From Thermoproteota archaeon (GTDB lineage: Archaea > Thermoproteota > Korarchaeia > Korarchaeales > Korarchaeaceae), in NCBI GenBank assembly GCA_027491555.1, contig JAOZGN010000006.1:34919-98918 (forward strand): a stretch of 64,000 nt of DNA, given 5' to 3'. Positions within the stretch are counted from its first letter, which is position 1. Each line of letters opens with the position of its first letter. Under the pieces are notes generated by a model. It did not search any database. It saw only the letters and a list, made by a program, of their open reading frames with translations, and was not told where the DNA came from. Made by a program: the position numbers and the translations under genes. Shown here one piece after another: positions 23,932 through 31,152 of this stretch.

Positions 23932-24498
23932 TTGGAGGGTGTTCACGGGAGTGAATCGCGAATATGGGTTGGAAGACCTCCGACCGTCTACATAGGCGCC
24001 GATGACTTGGGAGACGACGACGGAACTGGCGAGATATGTGTGGAGGGGGTCGAACACTTGGAATCCTACTCCCCGACTGGAGTCAGGTTGTTTAGAGTGA
24101 AGCTGGCAGATCCCTCCCTAATCGGCAGGGGCCGTGAGAACATGGCGTGGGCCATTGAAGCCCGTGGAGATCCTTGGCTGCTCTTGGAGGAGTTTGGATC
24201 CATCGTGGCGGATAGAAGTGGGATGGACAGCAACCCGGGGCTGGCCCTCCTACTGGACTCCCCTCCCACCGACGCCCTTGTAGAGTTGGCGGAGAGGATC
24301 TGCAGAGAACGGGTTGCCCTAGAGGAAGTTCACAGGGTAGCTGAAGCTCACGGCGTAGAGCTGTGGGAACTGGGGGGCAGCGGCTTAGGGGTTATCGGGG
24401 CCTTTGCAGCCGCCGTCCTGAGTTCCGCGGGGGTAGCAGAGGAGGTCTCTGTTGAGGGTTTAAATCCGCGGAGAGGACGTCGATACAGGCGCCAATGA
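23932..24498 (+). CDS. TiaS-like catalytic-domain-only protein
   Basis: 188 aa. It aligns by eye with the N-terminal catalytic domain of TiaS, which charges tRNA-Ile2 cytidine 34 with agmatine: VYIGADDLGDDDGTG (TiaS has a DDTDS motif), SLIGRGRENMAWAIE (RGNGAV region), MDSNPGLALLL (TNPG) and GGSGLGVIGAFAAAV (GRGxIGALAA). The C-terminal domains of TiaS (OB fold, zinc ribbon) are absent; the frame ends and 278 bp of non-coding DNA follow. The start is TTG 23932, the only possible one in frame. It may be a domain-only paralogue with a new substrate, or a shortened gene. Confidence 0.68.
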   Translation: MEGVHGSESRIWVGRPPTVYIGADDLGDDDGTGEICVEGVEHLESYSPTGVRLFRVKLADPSLIGRGRENMAWAIEARGDPWLLLEEFGSIVADRSGMDSNPGLALLLDSPPTDALVELAERICRERVALEEVHRVAEAHGVELWELGGSGLGVIGAFAAAVLSSAGVAEEVSVEGLNPRRGRRYRRQ

Positions 24499-24776
24499 GG
24501 TTAATTCCTTCACCTGAGCGGTGAGGACTGATGGGCGGACCGAGGCGCCCAACCAATACCCTCTCCAGCGAGGCGCCAGCTAAGAACTCACTGCGTTGAC
24601 GAACTCGCCGGTCAGCCTCACCTCTCATCCTGCGAGACCCTCCTACGGTGCTACGAGGACGAGATGCGCCCTCCGAAAGCAGAACCACCCGAGTCGCCGG
24701 CGGCCTATCCGGCCGACTCACACGCGGGGTACCTAAACCCTTTAATCGCTCTCTAATTCCGTCGTGTTGATACAAA
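24499..24776. other. 278-bp intergenic stretch, no gene supported
   Basis: I find no tRNA, snoRNA boxes or repeat that convinces. A minus-strand frame is open across it but has no recognisable protein and runs through both neighbours. The only signal is CCTTTAATC at 24739-24747, a TATA that fits the SerRS start. Confidence 0.5.
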
Positions 24777-26147
24777 GTGTGGAGCTTGTTAGAAATCCTC
24801 AGAACCAACCCGAGTTACCTCAAGGAAGACCTAGAACGGAGAGGGATGGATCCCACGGTGGTCGATGAAATCGTCGACTTAGACAGGAGATGGAGGGAGG
24901 CCAAGTTCAAGCTCGACGAGATGAGGAGGTATAGAAACGAGATCACCGCAAGGGTAGCGAGGGCCCCGGGAGACGAGAAAGAAGGCCTCCTGAAGGAAGC
25001 CAAGCGGGCTGCCCAAGAGGTCAAGTTACTGGAAGCCGAGTACTCCAGGCTCACAAAGCTGAGGATGGAGGCCCTGTGGAGACTTCCGGCGGCCCCCCTC
25101 CACCCGGAGGTCCCTACGTGCCCCGAAGGAGAGGAGGGGGTTCCCATAAGGTTCTGGGGCAAGCCGATGGTCTGGGAGGGCCACCTCGAGCAATTCCGCA
25201 AGGAGACAGAGAGGTGGGGTTTCAGGGTGGACTACGAGGTCATTGACTGGAAGCCGAAGGGCCACGCGGACGAGGCGGAGATGGTGCTGGGGCTGGGAGA
25301 CACCAGGAGGGCGGCCAAGGTCTCGGGCGCCAGGTTCTACTACCTATACGAGGACCTGGTCTGGCTCGACATAGCCCTGATGCTCTTTGCGGTGGACAGG
25401 CTGACGGCCAAGGGCTTCCGCCTCGTCATCCCACCCTACATGATGAGGGGAGAGCTCTACAGGGGGGTTACACCCCTCGAGGACTTCATCGACGCGATAT
25501 ACAAGGTCGAGGGGGAGGACCTCTTCCTGATATCCACGTCCGAGCACCCGCTCGTCGCGCAGCACGCGAGGGAGGAGATACAGGACGCGAGCCTACCCCT
25601 CCTGTACGTCGGGGTGAGCCCCTGCTTCCGCAAGGAGGCGGGCGCCCACGGGAGAGACACGAAGGGAATATTCAGGGTGCATCAGTTCCACAAGGTGGAG
25701 CAGGTCGTCTTCAGCATGCCTGAGGAGAGCTGGGAGTGGCACGAGAGGCTCATTCAAAATGCGGAGGAACTCTGGCAGGCCCTCGAAATTCCGTATAGGA
25801 TAGTCGACATATGCGCCACGGAGCTCGGCCCGCAGGCGGCCAGGAAGTTCGACTTGGAGGCCTGGATGCCGGCGCAGGGCAGGTACCGCGAGATGGTTAG
25901 CTGCAGCAACTGTCTGGACTGGCAGGCCTTCAGGCTGGGGATCAGGTACATAAGGGGTGACGGGACGAGAGGTTACGTCCACACCCTCAACAGCACGGCC
26001 ATTGCCACGACCAGGGCAATCACCGCGATCTTGGAGAACTACCAGCGGCCTGACGGAGCCGTGGAGGTCCCAAGGGTCCTGAGACCGTATCTAGAACCGT
26101 TCAGTCGCGCTCCAAAGGAGTTGATCCTTCCAGCCCCCAAGAGGTAG
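24777..26147 (+). CDS. serS: Seryl-tRNA synthetase
   Basis: 456 aa, class II synthetase of the common (not methanogen) type. The N-terminal coiled-coil tRNA-binding arm spans about residues 25-105. Motif 2 is FRKEAGAHGRDTKGIFRVHQFHKVEQ (split here across the arginine and the dimer-facing strand), and motif 3 ends LNSTAIATTRAITAILENYQ. The start is GTG 24777, about 12 nt after the transcript start predicted from the TATA at 24739-24747. Confidence 0.95.
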   Translation: MWSLLEILRTNPSYLKEDLERRGMDPTVVDEIVDLDRRWREAKFKLDEMRRYRNEITARVARAPGDEKEGLLKEAKRAAQEVKLLEAEYSRLTKLRMEALWRLPAAPLHPEVPTCPEGEEGVPIRFWGKPMVWEGHLEQFRKETERWGFRVDYEVIDWKPKGHADEAEMVLGLGDTRRAAKVSGARFYYLYEDLVWLDIALMLFAVDRLTAKGFRLVIPPYMMRGELYRGVTPLEDFIDAIYKVEGEDLFLISTSEHPLVAQHAREEIQDASLPLLYVGVSPCFRKEAGAHGRDTKGIFRVHQFHKVEQVVFSMPEESWEWHERLIQNAEELWQALEIPYRIVDICATELGPQAARKFDLEAWMPAQGRYREMVSCSNCLDWQAFRLGIRYIRGDGTRGYVHTLNSTAIATTRAITAILENYQRPDGAVEVPRVLRPYLEPFSRAPKELILPAPKR

Positions 26148-26215
26148 GACGGGTCCGCCCATCTCGATAACGCTCAATAAGATGCGGATATCGTTCCTAG
26201 TGGGGAGGGTTCGAG

Positions 26216-26656
26216 CTGACCGAGATAACGCGCACCGGCGTATCCATCCCGAGCGGACTCCTCAAGGAGCTCGACAGAATCGTCGAAGCGCTGGATGTGC
26301 CGAGCAGGTCAAAGGCCATAAGCGAGGCCATAGCCGAATACATAGGCGACCGCGCCTGGTTGCTGGAGAGCGGCGAGGACTACGAGGTTGTGGGGTCGGT
26401 GACCGTCCTGTACAGACACGAGGAGACCTCGGAGAGGATCACCGAGATCCAGCACAGGTTCATCGAGATAATCAGGTCGACCTCCCACGTACACCTGGAC
26501 GTAGGCAGGTGTCTAGAGGTCACGATAGTAGCCGGGCCTGTGTCGAAGGCGAGGGAGCTGGTGAAGACGCTCCACTCCATCAGGGGCGTAGAGGCTATAA
26601 GGGCGTCGGTCTTTCCCGTGGGGAGGGCAGGGGAGCATGGCCACCCCCTCGGCTGA
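26216..26656 (+). CDS. nikR: NikR-type nickel-responsive regulator, apparently with a CTG start
   Basis: About 146 aa. It has a ribbon-helix-helix DNA-binding domain (EITRTGVSIPSGLLKELDRIVEALDVPSRSKAI; broken here only for length) and an ACT-like metal domain with all four nickel ligands: His in TEIQHRF, two His in SHVHLD and Cys in GRCLEV. No ATG, GTG or TTG exists in frame between the stop at 26198 and Val 26297, which lies too late to keep the DNA-binding strand. GGAGGG at 26204-26209 is 6 bases ahead of CTG 26216, so CTG is the likely start. The 3' end overlaps the aminopropyltransferase gene by 20 bp. Confidence 0.8.
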   Translation: MTEITRTGVSIPSGLLKELDRIVEALDVPSRSKAISEAIAEYIGDRAWLLESGEDYEVVGSVTVLYRHEETSERITEIQHRFIEIIRSTSHVHLDVGRCLEVTIVAGPVSKARELVKTLHSIRGVEAIRASVFPVGRAGEHGHPLG

Positions 26657-27515
26657 GAGAGAGAGGGCCAACGTGTGGTTCACGGACCACCACACGGAGA
26701 ACCTCACTCTCTCCTTCAGAGTCAAGGGCTTCCTCTGGTCGGAGAAGAGCAAGTACCAGAGGATAGACGTGCTGGACACGTACGAGTACGGCCGAATACT
26801 GGTGTTGGACGGCCTGATCCAGTTAACGGAGCGGGACGAGTTCATCTACCACGAGATGTTGGTCCATCCGGCGATGATGACCCACCCCAGACCCCGGAGC
26901 GTGTTGATCGTGGGGGGAGGAGACGGCGGGGCGGCGAGAGAGATTCTGAAGCACCCCACCGTCCGGAGGGTGGTTCAGGCAGAGCTGGACGAGAGGGTGG
27001 TGGAGGTCTCGAAGAGGTTCTTCCCCCAGCTCGCGGCGTCCTACTCGGACCCTAGGCACGAACTCGTGATAGCGGACGGGTACGAGTTCATGGGCCAGAC
27101 AGAGGAGCGGTTCGATGTGGTCATCGTCGACAGCACCGATCCGGTCGGCGAGGCGAGAAAGCTCTTCACGAGGGACTTCTACTCCAAGGTCAAGGGCGTC
27201 TTGGCTCGGGGCGGCATAGCCGTCGCCCAGGCTGAGACCCCCTTCCTCTACCCGCAGGTCACCAAGGGACTCTACGACGTCTTCAAGTCCGTGTTCGGGC
27301 ACGTTAAGCTCTACCTGGCCTTCACGCCCACCTACCAGAGCGGGATGTGGGGGTTCGTGATGGGCTCCGACTCCCCCCTCGAGGTCGACAGGGACCTCCT
27401 CGAGGAGCGGTATGCGGAGAGGGGATTGAGGGGATCCCTGAAGTTCTACAACCCCGGAGTCCACCTGGGCCTCGCCGAGCTGCCGAACTTCCTGAAGGAC
27501 CTCGTCTCTCGCTAG
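26637..27515 (+). CDS. speE: Spermidine synthase-family aminopropyltransferase
   Basis: 292 aa, normal length. It has the small N-terminal beta domain, then the Rossmann core with VLIVGGGDGGAAREIL (decarboxylated-SAM site) and VIVDSTDPVGEARKLF (catalytic Asp). It transfers aminopropyl groups to putrescine, agmatine or longer polyamines, important in thermophiles; the acceptor is not decided by sequence. It starts inside the nikR 3' end, and its own 3' end overlaps the convergent XPD gene by 4 bp. Confidence 0.93.
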   Translation: MATPSAERERANVWFTDHHTENLTLSFRVKGFLWSEKSKYQRIDVLDTYEYGRILVLDGLIQLTERDEFIYHEMLVHPAMMTHPRPRSVLIVGGGDGGAAREILKHPTVRRVVQAELDERVVEVSKRFFPQLAASYSDPRHELVIADGYEFMGQTEERFDVVIVDSTDPVGEARKLFTRDFYSKVKGVLARGGIAVAQAETPFLYPQVTKGLYDVFKSVFGHVKLYLAFTPTYQSGMWGFVMGSDSPLEVDRDLLEERYAERGLRGSLKFYNPGVHLGLAELPNFLKDLVSR

Positions 27516-29377
27516 CCCCCCTCTAGGTTCTTGGAAGTCCACTGCCGGAGGTAGTGAGGCAGGTCTTCGTGGTACACGACCGTGGCCGTCTCCCTAACGA
27601 AGTCTGGGAGGAGGGAGAAGTAGGCTGGCCTGGCGTACCGACTGTCCCCGAGCACGAACACGCCTGGCTCGTCGTGAGACCTTATGACCCTGCCCAGAGC
27701 CTGGGAGGCCCTTCGGAGAGCGGGAACCACGTAGGCAAGGTACCTTCCCCTCTCCCTTCCGTGCTCCTTCTCTCTGAACTCGAGCAGGAGCCTGGTCCTG
27801 GTGTTCATTCGATCGAAGGGTATCCCAACCAAGTAGACTCCGACCAGCTCCCTACCCGGGAAGTCAGCACCCTCGCTGAACCTCCCGCCCATTGGGGCGA
27901 CCAGGACCGCGGGGCTCTCGGTCTCGGCGGCGCCCTTGAACTCCTCAAGCACCCTCCGGGCCTCGTCCCCGCTCATGTCCTCTCTCTCCACGAAGAGAGG
28001 TCTGCCGAGCCTCGCGCAGGCCTCCGAGACGCCGTCAATTATCTCGCCCTGAATCCTGTAGCTGGCGGTGAACACCGCGACGTTCCCCGGAACGTTCTCC
28101 AAGAAGTCTGAGATGGAATCCACGTAGGCTTCGGCCATGCCGGGCGGTAGCGACTCGCCCCTAGTGGTGAGGTCTCTGGTGATGAAGGACTCCACCCTCT
28201 CTGGATCTACCTCAGAGGGCACGTTGGCGGGGGCGCACGAGTCTAGGCCGACGGCCTCTGCGAAGGCGTCTACCGGGGCGAGGGTGCCGGACATGAATAT
28301 CCTGGCGTAGAACCTGGGCCAGATTTTGGAGAGAAACTCCCTGGCCCGCATGTCCCAGACCTCGAACTCCAGGCGATCCCGCGCCCTCGAGACTATGAAG
28401 GCCACCCCTTCCTCTCCCGCAAGCCTGAGGCACTTCTCGAGGAACTCTCCCAAGTGGTGCAGAGACGACCTGGGCGCCTTCCCTTCGGCGGCCCTCAACC
28501 TCTGGACCTGGTTACCAAGCTTGATGATGCTAGCGACGTCCTCCTCCTCGAGCCCGCCCGCCGCCAGGAGGTCTAGGGGGTAGAAGACCCCGTCCTCATC
28601 TATTTTCTGGCCCACTCTCCTCATCTCGAGCAGGATCGATCCGAGACTCTCGAGCAGGCCCTCCTCCTCGGGGAAGTACTCTCTAACCTCGTCGATCGCC
28701 CTCTCCACCGTGGTGGTAGTCACTTTCTCCGAGTTTATCGACATGGCGGCTCCCTCGATGTTGTGGGCCTCGTCCACCACGAGGATAGACTTGCTGAAGG
28801 GTATGATCCTCCTTATTGCCCAGCCAGCCGGTCCCAAGATGTAGTTGTAGCTTAAGGCCACCAGCGTGGCATCTCTCAGGGCCAAGAACTGCAGGTAGTA
28901 TGGGCACATCCTCCTCTCCGCCGACACCCTCATCAGCTCCGAGAACGTCAGCGGCCTGTCGGTCAGGCCCTCCAGTGGGCGAACCCTCCTGTAGTACACG
29001 CACGTCTCCTTCTTCAGGCGACAGAGGTTTTCGACGGCCCTGTAGTCCCTGACCCCCCTCTCCCTCGCAAGCAGGCACATGTCCCTCTTGCCCCGGAGCG
29101 AGAGTCCGAAGGGCCCCTTACCCCAGCTCTTCCACACGGCCGTCAGCTCCTCTATTGGCCTGTCCGTCTCGTTTCCCGTCCTGACCGCCCAGATGATCCT
29201 CAGGTCGGAGCCCTCCACCTGGTCGAGAAGGGCCGCAAGGACCACCGGGGTCTTGCCGAACCCCGTCGGCGCCTGGATGCATATGTTGGCCCCCCTCCTC
29301 AGGTTGGCCGCTATGAACTCGATCAGTTCGACTTGGCGCTTTCTCGGCCTGTATGGAAAGTATTTGAAGCGGCTCAT
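27512..29377 (-). CDS. XPD/Rad3-like iron-sulfur DNA helicase (superfamily 2)
   Basis: 621 aa. Walker A is APTGFGKT (K42), the DEAH box is VDEAHN, and helicase motif VI lies in RASQALGRVIRS. Four cysteines suited to a 4Fe-4S cluster are at about 101, 119, 126 and 158; the spacing between the second and third (6 residues) is wider than the CxxC of Sulfolobus XPD. The arch domain follows. XPD unwinds DNA 5'-3' in repair. The start overlaps the stop of the upstream 411-aa regulator gene by 4 bp. Confidence 0.92.
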   Translation of the reverse strand: MSRFKYFPYRPRKRQVELIEFIAANLRRGANICIQAPTGFGKTPVVLAALLDQVEGSDLRIIWAVRTGNETDRPIEELTAVWKSWGKGPFGLSLRGKRDMCLLARERGVRDYRAVENLCRLKKETCVYYRRVRPLEGLTDRPLTFSELMRVSAERRMCPYYLQFLALRDATLVALSYNYILGPAGWAIRRIIPFSKSILVVDEAHNIEGAAMSINSEKVTTTTVERAIDEVREYFPEEEGLLESLGSILLEMRRVGQKIDEDGVFYPLDLLAAGGLEEEDVASIIKLGNQVQRLRAAEGKAPRSSLHHLGEFLEKCLRLAGEEGVAFIVSRARDRLEFEVWDMRAREFLSKIWPRFYARIFMSGTLAPVDAFAEAVGLDSCAPANVPSEVDPERVESFITRDLTTRGESLPPGMAEAYVDSISDFLENVPGNVAVFTASYRIQGEIIDGVSEACARLGRPLFVEREDMSGDEARRVLEEFKGAAETESPAVLVAPMGGRFSEGADFPGRELVGVYLVGIPFDRMNTRTRLLLEFREKEHGRERGRYLAYVVPALRRASQALGRVIRSHDEPGVFVLGDSRYARPAYFSLLPDFVRETATVVYHEDLPHYLRQWTSKNLEGG

Positions 29378-30609
29378 TGACCTCTGCGTTCTCCCACGTG
29401 GGTTACGTGATAAATGGTGGGCGACCCAGAAAGGGAGACCAACCTTTTTCCCATAACTCTCCGGGTCTCAACCAGCCCAAGCTCCTCTAATATGTCGACG
29501 TTCCTCTTGACGGTCTCGGTCGAGACGCCAAGCCTGTCCGCTAAGAGCCTTATGGGTTGGGGGCCCTCCCTCTCAAGGAGAACTAAGATGTTCCTCCGAG
29601 TTGAATTGCGCAAGGCCACGCGCACCGCGGCGTCCCTCCTCCTGCCCGGCAGAAAGTAGATCCGCTCCCCCAAGATCTCTTCCGACGTGATCAAACCGGC
29701 CCTTTCCATTACCCCCAAGTGATGCTTGAGCGTGCTGCGTGGGATCTGAAGCTGATCGCTGAGCTCGGACACGCTGGCGGCCCCCACATCGTCCAGGAGG
29801 GAGAGGAGTACTGCCCTGATGGGGTGGGATAAAACACCGGATTTGGGAACCCTCTTGACTCTCTGCGGCTGGTGAACCTGCCTCCGCCTGCTGAACGTTG
29901 CTCTCAGGGAGCCCAAGACTACAAGCCCAGCCAGCGAGACCGCGATGAATTCAGGTGGGATTGCGGCGCCTGGAGAAAGATGGTCGGTCAGGACCGCGAT
30001 CAACGTCAAGAGAGTGCCGGGCTCTTCTAGAGCCCACTCACTGAGGTTAGCCGACACCAGTACGATCGGTGGCTCTTTCTCGATCAGCATGACCGCGGGA
30101 ACTCCATCGTCATATGTGTACACTACCTCCACGCCTGCGGCAGAAACCATCCCCCTCTCAACACCAGGGGGAATTGTCAGCGTCGGAAGTCCCTCGTCTT
30201 GCCTAAATGGTATGAGTTTCGCGCCCCCGTTGGAATCGTAGGTGCCCCTCAGCTGGGCAGGGAGATTTGGAATCTCACCCATCATTTCGATGCCAACGAA
30301 TATTGGGCAGTTTAGGGAGGAAGGAGGGGTCCCGCCGACCAAAATCAGCGCGGCGTCTTGCCTCCCATGTAGAGGAGACCCGGCGTCCAAGACCACTACT
30401 CCAGAAGTCCCGTTTGCAGAGGCGAGACTCTCCAGTACCTCGTCAGCCGCATATACCCAGACGAGCAATTTGCCCTCAGCGCCGGACGAGGCGGCGGTTT
30501 CTGGGATATACGCCAACAGGAAGAGAGTGAGGCTTGTTAGTACAAGCAGCTGGACCCTCCATCGCTGAATTCTGGGAGGAGGCTTCATTCGCTTTTCAGA
30601 TTTGCCCAT
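29374..30609 (-). CDS. Membrane-bound regulator: extracytoplasmic domain, two membrane segments, tandem winged helices
   Basis: 411 aa. Membrane segment 1 spans about residues 20-38 (LLVLTSLTLFLLAYI), followed by an outside domain of about 185 residues with alternating beta strands and helices (LLVWVYAADEVLESLA, VLVSANLSEWAL). Segment 2 is about 225-243 (FIAVSLAGLVVLGSL). Inside are two ArsR-like winged helices: about 262-325 (SVSELSDQLQIPRSTLKHHLGVMERAGLI) and about 333-395 (RLLADRLGVSTETVKRNVDILEELGLV). It looks like a one-component receptor that binds DNA directly. It has a 90-bp leader with a possible promoter of its own and overlaps the XPD gene. Confidence 0.82.
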   Translation of the reverse strand: MGKSEKRMKPPPRIQRWRVQLLVLTSLTLFLLAYIPETAASSGAEGKLLVWVYAADEVLESLASANGTSGVVVLDAGSPLHGRQDAALILVGGTPPSSLNCPIFVGIEMMGEIPNLPAQLRGTYDSNGGAKLIPFRQDEGLPTLTIPPGVERGMVSAAGVEVVYTYDDGVPAVMLIEKEPPIVLVSANLSEWALEEPGTLLTLIAVLTDHLSPGAAIPPEFIAVSLAGLVVLGSLRATFSRRRQVHQPQRVKRVPKSGVLSHPIRAVLLSLLDDVGAASVSELSDQLQIPRSTLKHHLGVMERAGLITSEEILGERIYFLPGRRRDAAVRVALRNSTRRNILVLLEREGPQPIRLLADRLGVSTETVKRNVDILEELGLVETRRVMGKRLVSLSGSPTIYHVTHVGERRGQ

Positions 30610-30699
30610 GGAGGATCTTTGTTATACCTTTTTTGGTGCCGCAGGCCGCTAGGATTGCGCTGAGGAGATCTGGTTCTATGCAAAAGGTTAGCCCTCCGA

Positions 30700-31152
30700 T
30701 TATTCCCAAGTCAGCCCCCGGATTCTCACGTATCCCGACCTCTCCAGCCTCAGCAAAGCTGAGGTTATAGCAAAGGGAGTAACCCCCCACTCCTCCGCCA
30801 GTTCAGCTGGTCTGAGGGCTCCTCGTTCGGCCAAGTAGGCGAGGAGCCTTTTTTCTAGATCTGACAAGCCAGCGGAGTCGACTGCCTCCGGCAGAACCTC
30901 GGCCATGAGGCGGTATCTCGACGGCATGGGGGGGAGTACCTCCGAGTGGTAGTACGAGAGAGAGGTGAGCACACCGGCCAGCACGGCCAAAGAAGCCGCC
31001 AGCGCTTCCTGCTTGGGAGTTAGAATGGGAGACAGGACCGTTATTACGAGGAGCGACACTACCGTTATTGCCAGACCGAGCTCGACGGCGGCCATCGTCC
31101 TCCTTCTCCTTCTCCTATCCAGGGCCTCTTCTAGCCCGATAACGGCGCTCAC
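30700..31152 (-). CDS. Membrane-tethered winged-helix protein
   Basis: 150 aa. A basic N-terminus (RRRRRR) precedes two membrane segments (about 23-43 and 48-66), then a linker and a C-terminal winged helix (about 95-150: LSDLEKRLLAYLAERGALRPAELAEEWGVTPFA is its first half). The start is GTG 31152, overlapping the stop of the giant surface-protein gene (GTGA), so its translation is coupled to that protein. Both termini face the cytoplasm by the positive-inside rule, which places the DNA-binding domain inside. It is probably a partner or regulator of the operon. Confidence 0.78.
   Translation of the reverse strand: MSAVIGLEEALDRRRRRRTMAAVELGLAITVVSLLVITVLSPILTPKQEALAASLAVLAGVLTSLSYYHSEVLPPMPSRYRLMAEVLPEAVDSAGLSDLEKRLLAYLAERGALRPAELAEEWGVTPFAITSALLRLERSGYVRIRGLTWE

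Noticed and set aside
24392..24808. 138-aa minus-strand frame across the gap before serS
   Set aside because: Its ends run through both neighbouring genes and the middle has no recognisable protein; a decayed gene is possible but not shown.
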